From the NCBI GenBank assembly GCA_012516075.1, contig JAAYXE010000014.1, forward strand, positions 1 through 44,518: 44,518 bases of DNA. The letters are read 5' to 3'. Source of the stretch: Chloroflexota bacterium. GTDB lineage: Bacteria > Chloroflexota > Anaerolineae > Anaerolineales > UBA4823. Below are positions 25,802 through 35,134 of the stretch, piece by piece (position 1 is the stretch's first letter; every line of letters begins with the position of its first letter). Both the position numbers and the translations under genes were made by a program. Below the pieces are notes generated by a model, which searched no databases, had not been told where the DNA came from, and saw only the letters and a program-made list of their open reading frames with translations.

Positions 25802-26905
25802 ATGATAGCGCTACACGTCCTTCAGGCCGATCACGGAGACTGCCTGCTGCTGGAATACGGCTGCGAACGGCAGCCGCGCTACGTGTTGATCGACGGCGGT
25901 CCCAGCGCCCGGATCTATGACGCGTATTTGAAACCGGCGCTGCTGAAAATCCGGGAACAGGGCGGGAAGCTCGATCTGGTGGTGTTGAGTCATGTCGACA
26001 ATGACCATGTGATCGGACTGCTGAACTATTTCACCGAGCTGCGACTGACCCCCGGTAGCGACGAACAGGCCCTGCCGCTGCTGGTGGGTTTGTGGCACAA
26101 CAGCTTTAACCAGACCGTCGGGCAGGGGGAAAACCTGGAGGGGCAAATTGCGGGCCTGCTGGCCCGTGCACGCGCCGCCGGGCAGACGATGCAGCTGGCA
26201 GCGGTGACGATCGAGGGCATCAGTCAGGGCCACCAGCTGCGGTTGGGCGCACTGGCTGCTGGCATCCCCATTAATGAGGGCATTCCTGAAGGGCTGGTTT
26301 TGCTGGATACCCTGCCCGAACCCGTCCAGCTGGGGCCGCTATCTGTGCGCGTGGTGGGGCCCGGGCGCAGCAGCCTGGAGCGCCTGAAGAAAAAATGGCT
26401 TGAGTGGCTGGAAGAGAACGAAGCTCGTTTGCGCCAGGGACTGCCGCTGGCACAGGTCGACCAGAGCATCCCCAATCTGAGCAGCATCATGTTTCTGGCC
26501 GAAGCGGAGGGCAAGCGCATACTGCTCACGGGCGACGGCCTGGGGGAGGATCTGCTCGAAGGACTGGAACAGGCCGGCTTGCTGGACGAACAGGGTCACC
26601 TGCACGTGGATGTGCTCAAAATCCCGCACCACGGCAGCGCCCGCAACGTGACGAGAAAATTCTTCAAACGCCTGACAGCCGACCGCTATGTCATCTCCGC
26701 CAACGGGCTGCACGGCAACCCCGACCTGGCGACGCTGATCTGGATCGTGGATGCCGCCCGCGAGCGCGGCCAGCAGGTTGAGATCGTGCTGACCAATGAG
26801 ACGGTCACCTCCAGCCAGCTCGTTCAGGAGTATGATCCGGAAGAATTCGGATACACCCTGACCATTCTGGCGCCTGAAGAGCGCAGCCTGCGCGTCGCCT
26901 TGTGA
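25802..26905 (+). CDS. ComEC-like metallo-beta-lactamase-fold hydrolase
   Basis: 367-residue cytoplasmic MBL-fold protein resembling the isolated hydrolase domain of ComEC. Metal-site motifs: SHVDNDH (His64, Asp66, Asp68, His69), TGD near 243-245, and LKIPHHGS near 272-279. The N-terminus MIALHVLQADHGDCLLLEY matches the family's opening (V-x-x-GxGDxxLL). The ATG lies one base after the protease stop without an obvious ribosome site, so it is probably coupled. No membrane segments, so it is not a DNA-uptake channel; substrate unknown. A longer frame from 25577 overlaps the protease and is rejected. Confidence 0.85.
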   Translation: MIALHVLQADHGDCLLLEYGCERQPRYVLIDGGPSARIYDAYLKPALLKIREQGGKLDLVVLSHVDNDHVIGLLNYFTELRLTPGSDEQALPLLVGLWHNSFNQTVGQGENLEGQIAGLLARARAAGQTMQLAAVTIEGISQGHQLRLGALAAGIPINEGIPEGLVLLDTLPEPVQLGPLSVRVVGPGRSSLERLKKKWLEWLEENEARLRQGLPLAQVDQSIPNLSSIMFLAEAEGKRILLTGDGLGEDLLEGLEQAGLLDEQGHLHVDVLKIPHHGSARNVTRKFFKRLTADRYVISANGLHGNPDLATLIWIVDAARERGQQVEIVLTNETVTSSQLVQEYDPEEFGYTLTILAPEERSLRVAL

Positions 26906-26911
26906 GGCAAA

Positions 26912-26945
26912 GTGAGCCGGGATCATCACCGGCTCGCTTTCCTTT
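26912..26945 (+). terminator. Terminator after the MBL gene
   Basis: GTGAGCCGG / CCGGCTCGC (one G-T position) around an 8-base loop, followed by TTTCCTTT, 6 bases after the MBL stop. Confidence 0.75.
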
Positions 26946-26983
26946 CTACATGCCACCCTTTTCCCAGAACTCAATTTTGCTTG

Positions 26984-26989
26984 TATAAT
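26984..26989 (+). promoter_or_regulatory. -10 box of the pseudokinase gene
   Basis: Perfect TATAAT preceded by TTG, 75 bases upstream of the pseudokinase ATG. No good -35 is seen, so a weak or activated promoter is possible. Confidence 0.45.
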
Positions 26990-27063
26990 CGTAACAATTC
27001 GAAATAACGCGGGGGTGTTGGTGATGGAGAGAATAAGCCCAGCAACAGGACAGGGAGGGTTTA

Positions 27064-30000
27064 ATGATGTTTGATAACCTGCCGGGGCGCAACCTGGATC
27101 GTTACCGCATACTTCGCCAGGTGGGTGAGAACCCTCTGGGCCCTATATTCCAGGCGCATGACCCCAATCTGCAGCGCGACGTTGCCATTCAGCTGATCCA
27201 ACCTTCGATTACGGCCCGTCCCGATTTTTCCGATGACTTTATCCGCACGGCCCGAGCCGCTGCCCGGCTGGACCATCCCAATCTGGTGCAGGTGTTCGAT
27301 TTCAGCCAGTCGCGGGAAGCCAGCTACCTGGTGATGGAGTTCATCCCCGGCGACCATCTGGAAGGCCTGCTGCACGAGATGCGGCGTTCCGGGCAGTGGA
27401 TCCTGCTGGGGGAGGCAGTGCAGATCGTCCGGCAGATGGCGCATGTGATGGAGTATGTGCGCGTGCAGGGTGTGCCGCAGCGCAGTGTCAACCCCTCGGC
27501 GATTATGTTCAAGCCGGTGCCGAACGATAACCTGCCGTACCTGCCGGTCCTGACCGACCTGGGCTTCGCGGGCGTACTGGAATGGGGGCTGGCGGAAAAC
27601 CCCCTGATTGACCCCATTTACCTCTCCCCCGAAGGGGCGGTCGGCCGGGCTACCGATGCCCGTTCGGATGTGTATGTACTGGGTATCCTGCTGTACGAAC
27701 TGGTTACCGGTCAGCCGCCCTTCCCCATCGAGAGTATTGAAGACGCCGTGCGCTACCACACCCGCCAGCCGCTGCCGGCGCCGCGTTCCGTCCGGCCGGA
27801 TATTCCCGCCGGGCTGGAGGCGATCATCGTGCGCGCCCTGGAGAAAAATACGGAGGCGCGCTACCCCAACCCGGGGGCTCTCGCCAATGAGCTCGAACGC
27901 GTGCTGCCGGCCGCCCAGGAGGTCAGATCGGCGCCTCCGGTGCTGGAGAGCGCCGTCAGCCTGCTGGTCCCTTATCGCCTGAGCGTGGAAGGCAGACTGG
28001 TGCGCCCGTCGATCCCTCCCTCCGAGCCGTCCCGCGAGGAACCTCCTGTCCCGGCGGCAGCCACACAGGTGGCCGGCGCGGCCGGCTCAGGACGTCAGGC
28101 TGAGCTGGATATCTTCCTGGAGAGAAATCAGGTTTCCCTCGAGCCAGGCAGCACCGTGACTCTGGGGGTGAACTTGGTCAACCGCAGCTCAACACCCGGG
28201 CGCTTCCGCCTGTCCCTGGAAGGGGTGCCCAACGCCTGGGTTTCCATCAATCCGGAACTGGTGCAGCTGGAGCCGGAGGAGCAAAAAACCGCCACGGTGA
28301 CCATACGCCCGCCGCGCTCGCCCCAGAGCCGGGCCGGGCGTTATCCGCTGATCCTGCGGGCGATTGGCCAGCAGGGCGTGATGGGAACAGCCGAGGCCAG
28401 GGCAACCCTCTCGCTGGGGGTGTTCACCCGGTTCACCAGCGAACTGCTCACCCGCCGCGTCCGTTCGGGCGAAAATGTCCAGCTAACGATCAGCAACCAG
28501 GGGAATGCGCCCGAGACTTTCACGATCCTCACGCGTGACCCGGCCGGCGAGCTGGAGTTCGATCCGCCGCAGGCCCAGATCCGTCTGGAAGAAGGGCAGT
28601 CGGGCATGGCGGAGTTGAAACCTCGCCTGCGCACTCCGCGGCTGGTGGGGGCTGAAGCCTCGCATCCCTTCCGGATTCAGGTTGCCTCTGCGAACGGTGA
28701 AATGCAGGTCCACACCGGCGAGATGACCAGTTTTCCGCTGGTGCCGCTGTGGGTGCTGGGTGTCTTTCTGGTGTCTGTGCTGTGTGTGACCGGCGTGGTG
28801 GCACTGCTCCTCACCCGCGACCGTCTGCAGGTCTCTCAGGCTACGGCCACAGCCCGGGCAGGGTTGACTGCGCTGGCCGAGATACCGCTGATGACGGCCC
28901 AGGCGGAGACGGCTACCGCTCAATTTCTGGCCGACGCCAATCAGGCCACAATCCAGGCCGTCACCGCGACGGCGGAATGGCTGGCGGCCGATCCGGATAA
29001 CGACGGGCTGACCAACCAGCGTGAAATGGAAATCGGAACGCTGCCCAACAACCCGGACACCGACAATGATGGGCTGAACGACGGGCGTGAAGTCGAGCTG
29101 GGGACCGACCCGCTGCGGCCGGATACCGATGGGGATGGCCTCACCGACGGCGTCGAAGTAGAACTCGGCACGGATCCGCTCAACCCGGACACGGACGGGG
29201 ATGGGATTCCCGATGGGCGCGACCCGGATCCACTGTATACATCCACACCCCCGCCCGACCTGAACGCAACCCAGGCTGCTGCACTCACCCAGACCGCAGC
29301 CGTGGTGCAGGCCACACAGGCTGCGCAAAATCAGACGGCCACTGCGCAGGCGCTGGCCACCGCGGCTCAGGCGACTGCGATCGCGGCCACACAGACGGCC
29401 GCGGCCCAGCCGCCGCCGGCCACCGATACATCCCCTCCGCCGACCGATTCCCAGCAGCCCGGACCGCGCCTGCTGTACATTTACCTGACGGCCGACGGGG
29501 AAGCCCGCAGCTACCAGGAACTGCTCCAGGACGCCGGTTACCAGGTCGATATCATTCCCCTGGATGCCGTGCCTTCAACCGATCTGGCCCCCTTCGCGGC
29601 GATCATCGTTGGACCGGATACCGGCAGTGAGGAATCCTGGGGAGATACCAACCGTACCGAAGCCAGCCGGGTGCTTAACTCGAACAAGCCGGTGATTGGC
29701 CTGGGCGAAGGCGGGTTTGCCCTCTTTGGCATTTACGACCTGTTCATTGGCTACGATCCCGATACGGTGCGGGGGACGCTTACCTCCGCCACCTCCGTGC
29801 TGGCTGTTGACCGCAACAGCCCGGTCTGGAACACGCCGGTGCAGATCGAGATCCCGCAGAATGGGATTGTGCCCCTGTATGAAAGGAACAGCCAGGTGAT
29901 CGTGGTCCACACCGAAGGGGCGCCCGCGGATGTCATTCGCATCGGGCGGCTGCCGGAGGAGGAGAACCGCTTCCCGATCATCGCCCAGAACCGTTTTGTG

Positions 30001-30087
30001 CTGTGGGGTTTCTCGGGACCGCGTGCAGATATGAGCGTCGCCGGTGAAGCGGCATTCACCAATCTGGTGGACGCCGTGGTCCCCTGA
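27064..30087 (+). CDS. Large membrane pseudokinase with Ig-like domains, TSP3-type repeats and C-terminal ThuA-like domain
   Basis: 1007 residues. Residues ~12-290 have a Ser/Thr kinase fold ([66 protein letters not shown]). However, the catalytic set is missing: VAIK is VAIQ (Gln43), the HRD-type loop reads QRSVNPSA (Asp to Ser141, metal-binding Asn to Ala146), the Gly-rich loop is degenerate and the alpha-C Glu is absent. Residues ~345-550 look like two Ig-like domains. One membrane helix lies at ~559-583. Then come a Thr/Ala-rich stretch and four DxDxDG calcium-binding-type repeats (~645-725, e.g. [10 protein letters not shown]). A T/A/Q-rich linker and a ~200-residue C-terminal domain resembling ThuA/GATase1-like folds follow. 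SD GGAGGG is next to the ATG at 27064; a second ATG follows at once. Confidence 0.8.
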   Translation: MMFDNLPGRNLDRYRILRQVGENPLGPIFQAHDPNLQRDVAIQLIQPSITARPDFSDDFIRTARAAARLDHPNLVQVFDFSQSREASYLVMEFIPGDHLEGLLHEMRRSGQWILLGEAVQIVRQMAHVMEYVRVQGVPQRSVNPSAIMFKPVPNDNLPYLPVLTDLGFAGVLEWGLAENPLIDPIYLSPEGAVGRATDARSDVYVLGILLYELVTGQPPFPIESIEDAVRYHTRQPLPAPRSVRPDIPAGLEAIIVRALEKNTEARYPNPGALANELERVLPAAQEVRSAPPVLESAVSLLVPYRLSVEGRLVRPSIPPSEPSREEPPVPAAATQVAGAAGSGRQAELDIFLERNQVSLEPGSTVTLGVNLVNRSSTPGRFRLSLEGVPNAWVSINPELVQLEPEEQKTATVTIRPPRSPQSRAGRYPLILRAIGQQGVMGTAEARATLSLGVFTRFTSELLTRRVRSGENVQLTISNQGNAPETFTILTRDPAGELEFDPPQAQIRLEEGQSGMAELKPRLRTPRLVGAEASHPFRIQVASANGEMQVHTGEMTSFPLVPLWVLGVFLVSVLCVTGVVALLLTRDRLQVSQATATARAGLTALAEIPLMTAQAETATAQFLADANQATIQAVTATAEWLAADPDNDGLTNQREMEIGTLPNNPDTDNDGLNDGREVELGTDPLRPDTDGDGLTDGVEVELGTDPLNPDTDGDGIPDGRDPDPLYTSTPPPDLNATQAAALTQTAAVVQATQAAQNQTATAQALATAAQATAIAATQTAAAQPPPATDTSPPPTDSQQPGPRLLYIYLTADGEARSYQELLQDAGYQVDIIPLDAVPSTDLAPFAAIIVGPDTGSEESWGDTNRTEASRVLNSNKPVIGLGEGGFALFGIYDLFIGYDPDTVRGTLTSATSVLAVDRNSPVWNTPVQIEIPQNGIVPLYERNSQVIVVHTEGAPADVIRIGRLPEEENRFPIIAQNRFVLWGFSGPRADMSVAGEAAFTNLVDAVVP

Positions 30088-30116
30088 CGCAGTGGACTTT
30101 AGAAAGGAAGCGGACA

Positions 30117-30413
30117 ATGAGTGAGGAACAAGCGCATACCGAGCAGGTATACCGCGAAGAATTTCAGGTCAGCGGTGAGGCGCTGATCGCGAAGATCAAA
30201 GAGCTGATCCACGAGGGGAATATCCGCCGCATCACCTTGAAAGACGATCAGGGTAAGACGATGTTTGAGATTCCGCTGACGGTTGGCGTGGTGGGCGCGC
30301 TGCTGCTGCCCGTCTGGGCTGCGCTGGGCGCGGTTGCCGCGCTGGCGGCGAATCTAACCATCGTGGTGGAGCGAGTGGAGGATGCCCCTGACGAGCCGGG
30401 CGAGCAGGCCTGA
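30117..30413 (+). CDS. DUF4342 family protein
   Basis: 98 residues matching the DUF4342 pattern: EEFQVSGEALIAKIKELIHEGNIRRITLKDD, then EIPLTVGVVGALLLPVWAALGAVAALAANLTIVVER. An amphipathic helical start resembles an UBA-like helix pair, and a hydrophobic segment (~50-80) could insert in a membrane. ATG at 30117 with GGAAGCGG upstream, 29 bases after the pseudokinase stop, so probably co-transcribed. Function unknown in the family. Confidence 0.85.
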   Translation: MSEEQAHTEQVYREEFQVSGEALIAKIKELIHEGNIRRITLKDDQGKTMFEIPLTVGVVGALLLPVWAALGAVAALAANLTIVVERVEDAPDEPGEQA

Positions 30414-30434
30414 TCCGGAAGATTAAGGAGCGAA

Positions 30435-30468
30435 CAGAAGCACAGCAGACCGGTCTGCTGTGCTTCTG
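30435..30468. repeat. Perfect 34-bp palindrome between convergent genes
   Basis: CAGAAGCACAGCAGACC is followed directly by its exact reverse complement, centred at 30451/30452. It lies in the 78-base gap between the DUF4342 gene and msrQ and most likely works as a bidirectional terminator hairpin, although there is no T-run on either side. Confidence 0.75.
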
Positions 30469-30491
30469 TGATTCTGGCTGCTGCGCGAGGA

Positions 30492-31172
30492 TTAATCAAC
30501 GATATTCTGGTCCAGCCGGCTTGCCGGCTCTGGTCCCCTGCGCGGGCGGGCCAGCCGGGAGCGTAGGGCAGATGCCCTTCTGCGCAGAACCGGGAGGCGC
30601 GCCGCCAGCAGCAGGACCAGCACCAGGCCGAAGAGCAGCGGCTGCAGGATGTCGCCCGCCAGGCCCAGCAGGTTGCCCTTCTTTGCCCAGGCGAAATGCA
30701 CGATCACCAGGCCGCCGGCCAGGTATACCAGACGGTGCAGGCGCTTCCAGTTCTTTCCCAGGCGTTTCTGCCAGTACTTAAAGGATGTAAACGCCAGCGC
30801 GAGCAGGATGGTCAGGGCTGCCAGACCGACCAGCACGAATGGTTTCTCGAAGATCGCCTCCGGCAGCAGCGTCCAGTCAAAGCCGTAATCCAGCCCGATG
30901 AAGGTGAGAAAGTGCAGACTGGCGTAGAAAAAGGTGTACAGCCCCAGCGGCCGGCGCACCCTGACAACCTGGCGGAAGCCCAGCCAGGTGTTTACCGGGG
31001 TTACCGTCAGCGTGACCAGCAGCAGGATCAGGGCATATTTGCCCGTGCGCTGCGTGATGTCCTGGATGGGGTTGACGGAGAGATTCCCGTTGACGTAATC
31101 CCACAGCAGCCAGGCCAGTGGAAACCAGGCCCCGAGGTGAACCGCGATCTGCAGGGGCGTAAGCTTCTTCAT
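30492..31172 (-). CDS. msrQ: MsrQ, heme-binding membrane subunit of the methionine sulfoxide reductase system
   Basis: 226-residue ferric-reductase-like membrane protein (formerly YedZ) that passes electrons to MsrP. About six helices; the candidate heme-ligand His residues are in the SLHFLTFIG, RLHRLVYLAG and VIVHFAWAKK segments. N-terminal QIAVHLGAWFPLAWLLWD and ITQRTGKYALILLLVTLTVTPVN are typical. The ATG is one base after the msrP stop. The C-terminal tail is unusually Arg-rich (about residues 195-215). Confidence 0.93.
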   Translation of the reverse strand: MKKLTPLQIAVHLGAWFPLAWLLWDYVNGNLSVNPIQDITQRTGKYALILLLVTLTVTPVNTWLGFRQVVRVRRPLGLYTFFYASLHFLTFIGLDYGFDWTLLPEAIFEKPFVLVGLAALTILLALAFTSFKYWQKRLGKNWKRLHRLVYLAGGLVIVHFAWAKKGNLLGLAGDILQPLLFGLVLVLLLAARLPVLRRRASALRSRLARPRRGPEPASRLDQNIVD

Positions 31173-31173
31173 G

Positions 31174-32142
31174 TTAATAATAGCGGCTCAGGTCCATGTC
31201 CTTGTAGAGATGCGCCACTTCTTCGGCATACCCGTTAAACAGCAGGGTGGGGCGGCGGCCGGATTCTCCGATGCGGCGCTCGCTGGCCTGCGACCAGCGC
31301 GGGTGCGGCACGTCGGGGTTCACGTTGGCATAAAAACCGTACTCGTGCGGGGCCACCGTGGACCACAGCGTGGCCGGCTGCTCCGCCACCAGCTCAATTC
31401 TTATGATCGCCTTAATGCTCTTGAACCCGTACTTCCACGGGACGACCAGGCGCACCGGCGCGCCGTTCTGGGGCGGCAGCTCCTTGCCGTACAGGCCGGT
31501 CGCCAGAATGGTCAGGTCGTGCATGGCTTCGTCCAGGCGCAGCCCCTCCTGATACGGCCAGGGATAGAACCGGCTGTTCTGCCCGGGGTAGATATCGGGG
31601 TCGTACCGGGTAACAAAGCGCACGTATTTTGCCTGTGAGGTGGGATCCACCTGCTTCAGCAGGGCAGAGAGCGGAAAACCGTTCCAGGGGATCACCATCG
31701 ACCAGCCTTCCACGCAGCGCAGGCGGTAGATCCGCTCCTCCTGGGGGAAGGACTTGAGCAGATCTTCCAGGCCAAAGGTTTTTGGATTGTTCACCAGGCC
31801 GGTTACCTCCACCTGCCAGGGGGAAGACTGAAAATCGCTCGCCAGCACGGCCCCAAGCTCTTTATCGGTGGTGAACTCGTAATAGTTGTTGTAATTGGTG
31901 ATCGCCTCGTAGCTGTTCAGGGGATCATCCAGCTCATCCGTCTGTGCACCCGTCTGCAGATCTGCAGGGGTGGCCTGGGGCGCGCCGCTTTGCCCGGGGG
32001 CGAGCGGTCCGCAGGCAGCGAGCAGCGCCCCGGCGCCGAGCACACCCCTGGCCTTCAAAAACTGCCTGCGGGATCGGTAGATATGCTCAGTGGTGATCTC
32101 GGACGAGCGCACCGGAACCGAGCGAATTTCTGGTTTCGACAT
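31174..32142 (-). CDS. msrP: MsrP, molybdopterin-dependent protein-methionine-sulfoxide reductase
   Basis: 322-residue sulfite-oxidase-fold enzyme repairing oxidised methionines in envelope proteins. A twin-arginine motif (SRRQFLKARG near residues 25-35) is followed by a hydrophobic stretch ending LLAACG, which resembles a lipobox, so the mature protein may be a Tat-exported lipoprotein. The Mo-ligand Cys is in YRLRCVEGWSMVIPWNGFPL. Later motifs: PYQEGLRLDEAM and VPWKYGFKSIKAI. Co-transcribed with msrQ; 105 bases downstream of a histidine kinase gene on the same strand. Confidence 0.94.
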   Translation of the reverse strand: MSKPEIRSVPVRSSEITTEHIYRSRRQFLKARGVLGAGALLAACGPLAPGQSGAPQATPADLQTGAQTDELDDPLNSYEAITNYNNYYEFTTDKELGAVLASDFQSSPWQVEVTGLVNNPKTFGLEDLLKSFPQEERIYRLRCVEGWSMVIPWNGFPLSALLKQVDPTSQAKYVRFVTRYDPDIYPGQNSRFYPWPYQEGLRLDEAMHDLTILATGLYGKELPPQNGAPVRLVVPWKYGFKSIKAIIRIELVAEQPATLWSTVAPHEYGFYANVNPDVPHPRWSQASERRIGESGRRPTLLFNGYAEEVAHLYKDMDLSRYY

Positions 32143-32247
32143 ACATACCTCCCATCCTTACCAGCCAGAAAAACGATGCCTCAATATAAGTGTACGGGAA
32201 AATCCTTTCAAATAGATTACATCAGGTTAAAGACAGCATGATAATTA

Positions 32248-33495
32248 CTACTGGCGGGGAAGCTGAACAATAAAGCGGGTGAACTGGCCGGGCTGGCTCT
32301 CCACATGGATCGAACCGCCGTGCGCCATGACGATCCCGCGGGCGATAGCCAGGCCCAGGCCTGCTCCGCCGCTCAGGCGGTTGCGTGATTTTTCACCGCG
32401 GTAAAAGCGTTCGAATATCACCGGCAGGTCCTGTGGAGGAATCCCTTCTCCATTGTCCCACACCTCTACCTGCACATGATCCCCGGCGGGGGCGGCCTTT
32501 ACCTCCACCCGGCCGCCCGGGGGCGTGTGCCGCAGGGCATTGTCGATCAGGTTGTTGAGCACGCGGCCGATCAGGCGCACATCCATGCGCAGCGGGTCCA
32601 CGCCCGGGGCGACCTCGCCGCGGATTTCCACCTGCCGGCGGGCGGCCACTTCCGAGAAGCTCTCCAGGGTGTCTGAGATCAGGTCGGAGAGCGAGCTGTC
32701 CTCCAGATCCAGCGGCAGGCCGCCGGCATCCAGCTGCGCCATCTGGAACAGATCATCGATCAGCAGGGAGAGCGCAGCGATGTCTTTCTGGGCAGTGCGC
32801 AGGTATCGCTGCACGGTATCGGGGTCCTCGACCATGCCATCGGCCAGGGCCTCGACCACAGCGCGGATGGAGGCCAGCGGGGTCTGCAGATCGTGACTCA
32901 CCCAGGCGATCAGGTCCTGGCGCAGCCTTTCGACCTGCCGCTGCTGTTCGGCGGCGCGCTGGAGCTGGCCGGCCATCTGATTGAAGGTGCGCGCCAGGGC
33001 GGCGATCTCGTCGCGGCCCTGCACCGGTATGCGCACTTCGAGCTGCCCGGCAGTGATCGCCTCCGCCGAGCGCTCCACCTGGCGGATGCGCTCGGCCAGC
33101 GTCGTGCTCAGAAAGTAGCCCAGCGCGATAGCAATGCCGCTGGCGAAGAGCAGCAGCACGGTGGCCAGCAGCAGGTCATGCTCGTTGACGAACATCAGGC
33201 GGGCGGTGACCCAGACATTCATAAAGGTGAGCGCGCTGGACAGCGCATAAATGCCGGTCAGCGTCCAGCGGATGGCTGGTGAATGGTGCAGCCAGCCCAA
33301 ACGGTAGGCCGCGTAGCCGGCCAGGGCGGAGATCACGGCGGTGATCGCCAGGAATACGGCCATCAGCCCCAGGTCGGTCATGGGGGGCTGCATCGCCAGG
33401 TAGAACACCCCCAGGGAGACAGCGACGACCGCGGCCAGGCCGAGCACAAAGCGGCCTGCCGGCGTAAGGCGTGAAGATGTTGACCGGGTGATCAT
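32248..33495 (-). CDS. Membrane sensor histidine kinase with HAMP domain
   Basis: 415 residues. Four to five membrane helices span ~15-130, a HAMP linker ~130-183, the phosphoacceptor His201 is in WVSHDLQTPLAS, and an HATPase domain follows (NLIDNALRHTPPGG, DNGEGIPP, GGAGLGLAIARGIV). No sizeable extracellular sensor domain is present, so the membrane part probably senses the signal. The ATG overlaps the response regulator stop (ATGA). Position next to msrPQ parallels the E. coli HprSR-msrPQ layout. Confidence 0.93.
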   Translation of the reverse strand: MITRSTSSRLTPAGRFVLGLAAVVAVSLGVFYLAMQPPMTDLGLMAVFLAITAVISALAGYAAYRLGWLHHSPAIRWTLTGIYALSSALTFMNVWVTARLMFVNEHDLLLATVLLLFASGIAIALGYFLSTTLAERIRQVERSAEAITAGQLEVRIPVQGRDEIAALARTFNQMAGQLQRAAEQQRQVERLRQDLIAWVSHDLQTPLASIRAVVEALADGMVEDPDTVQRYLRTAQKDIAALSLLIDDLFQMAQLDAGGLPLDLEDSSLSDLISDTLESFSEVAARRQVEIRGEVAPGVDPLRMDVRLIGRVLNNLIDNALRHTPPGGRVEVKAAPAGDHVQVEVWDNGEGIPPQDLPVIFERFYRGEKSRNRLSGGAGLGLAIARGIVMAHGGSIHVESQPGQFTRFIVQLPRQ

Positions 33496-34181
33496 GGCTC
33501 AAACTTATAGCCGCCGCCCCACACAGTCAGGATGTGGCGCGGGTTGGCCGGGTCTGCTTCCACCTTGGCGCGCAGGCGGTGGATGTGCACGGTGACGGTG
33601 CTGGGGTCGATATAGTCCGCCAGGCCCCAGACGCGCTCCAGGAGCCGGTCGCGGCTGAACACCTGGCGCGGGTGACGGGCGAGCAGCCAGAGCATGTCGA
33701 ATTCTCTGGCCGTCAGCTCGATTTCGTCCCCGTTGACCTCGACCAGGCGCGTCCGGGGGTCGATCCGGAAGCCGGAATATTCCAGCGGCTGCTCATCTAG
33801 GAGGTCAGGGGATGCATGTGTGCGGCGCAGCACCGCGCGCACCCGGCTGACCAGCTCCTGCGGGCTGAACGGCTTGACGACGTAATCGTCGGCGCCCATC
33901 TCCAGGCCGGCAATACGCTCCGCTTCACTGCGCCGGGCGGTGAGCATGATGATGGGGACGTCGCTGCGATCGCGCAGCCAGCGGGTGATTGTCAGGCCGT
34001 CCACTTCGGGCAGCATCAGGTCCAGCACCACCAGGTCGGGTATCTGCACGGCCAGGGCATCCAGTGCCGTCCGGCCGTCGGGCGCAATCTGGACCTGAAA
34101 TCCCGCTCGCCGCAGGTAAAGCTGCACGACTTCAGCTATGCTGGCCTCGTCTTCCACCACGAGTATGCGCCTGGCGTTCAT
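33492..34181 (-). CDS. OmpR/PhoB-family response regulator
   Basis: 229 residues: receiver domain with acidic pocket ED (10-11), phosphoacceptor Asp54 in VVLDLMLPEVDG, a conserved switch Thr in MLTARR, and Lys in YVVKPFSP. The C-terminal winged helix includes ELTAREFDMLWLLARHPRQVFSRDRLLERVWG and HIHRLRAKVEADPANPRHILTVWGGGYKF. First gene of a two-gene unit with the histidine kinase, overlapping it by 4 bases. Confidence 0.95.
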   Translation of the reverse strand: MNARRILVVEDEASIAEVVQLYLRRAGFQVQIAPDGRTALDALAVQIPDLVVLDLMLPEVDGLTITRWLRDRSDVPIIMLTARRSEAERIAGLEMGADDYVVKPFSPQELVSRVRAVLRRTHASPDLLDEQPLEYSGFRIDPRTRLVEVNGDEIELTAREFDMLWLLARHPRQVFSRDRLLERVWGLADYIDPSTVTVHIHRLRAKVEADPANPRHILTVWGGGYKFEP

Positions 34182-34315
34182 TTCACCTTCTCCTCCCTGT
34201 ACCGGCGAGGTTAATGGGAACTGCTTACGTGCAGGTGAACAGAAGCTTACAAAAAGATTACCTTTCCCCCAGGCCGACGCACAACCGGCGGTGACTCGGT
34301 CCGGACAGGCAGCCC

Positions 34316-35128
34316 TTACTGCGGACCGTTTTCCAGCATATGGTAGAGCAGCACCCCGGTGGCGACGGCCAGGTTGAGCGAACTGCTGTGCCCCTGCATC
34401 GGCAGGCGGATGATCTGCTCACAGATCTGGCGCTGCTCTGCGGACAGGCCTTCGCGCTCACTGCCCATCAACAGGATGCGTGGATAGGGGTAGGCTTGCA
34501 CTTCGCGGTAGTCCTGGCTGCCGTGAGCAGAGGTGCCGTAAATATGATAACCATGCCGCCGCGCCCAGGCGGTGAAGGCTGCGAACGAGGCGCTGACGAC
34601 CGGATACCAGAACAGAGTCCCCATGCTGGCGCGTACGGCGCCCGGGTGGTAGGGGTCGGCGCTGTTCTCCAGCAGCAGCAGGCCGCTGGCCCCCACGGCG
34701 TCGATCGTGCGCAGGATGCTGCCCACATTCCCCGGATCCTGGGGGGCCACGAGGGCCACACCCCAGGGGAAGTTCTGCGGTGTGAGGTTTTCCAGGGTAT
34801 AGGCATGCTGGCGGACGATGGCCAGGATGCCCTGCGGGTTCTCTTTCTCCGCCAGAGAAGTAAAGACCTCCGCTGTCACTGCATGGCAGGGGGTTCCGCG
34901 CTGCTGCAGTGCTTCCACCAGCTCGCGGGCATAAGCGCTGGAGAGCAGGTCGGGGGCGTAATACAGCGAATCGATCTCGCAGCCTCCCGACCGGCTGGCC
35001 TCAACCGCCTGGCCCACGTGGTGGATCCCCTCGACCAGGAACAGCCCGCTTTCCTGGCGTGTTTTGCGCTGGCGCAGCGCTCGCGCCAGTTTGATTTTGG
35101 GGTTGCTGCGGCTGGTGATGACGGTCAT
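34316..35128 (-). CDS. TrmH/SpoU-family RNA 2'-O-methyltransferase
   Basis: 270-residue SPOUT enzyme. The N-terminal substrate-binding domain starts SRSNPKIKLARALRQRKTRQESGLFLVEG, typical of rRNA methyltransferases in the RlmB/TsnR group. SPOUT motifs: ALVAPQDPGNVGSILRTIDAVGA (motif 1, Asn and Arg), LLMGSEREGLS (motif 2) and LPMQGHSSSLNLAVATGVLLY (motif 3, knot). The exact RNA target cannot be told. It lies between two terminator-bounded kinase units and is probably monocistronic. Confidence 0.93.
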   Translation of the reverse strand: MTVITSRSNPKIKLARALRQRKTRQESGLFLVEGIHHVGQAVEASRSGGCEIDSLYYAPDLLSSAYARELVEALQQRGTPCHAVTAEVFTSLAEKENPQGILAIVRQHAYTLENLTPQNFPWGVALVAPQDPGNVGSILRTIDAVGASGLLLLENSADPYHPGAVRASMGTLFWYPVVSASFAAFTAWARRHGYHIYGTSAHGSQDYREVQAYPYPRILLMGSEREGLSAEQRQICEQIIRLPMQGHSSSLNLAVATGVLLYHMLENGPQ

Positions 35129-35134
35129 GGGAGC

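Noticed and set aside
28990..29240. Tandem DNA repeat array
   Set aside because: The periodicity is explained by protein-level DxDxDG repeats with diverged codons, not by a DNA-level repeat.
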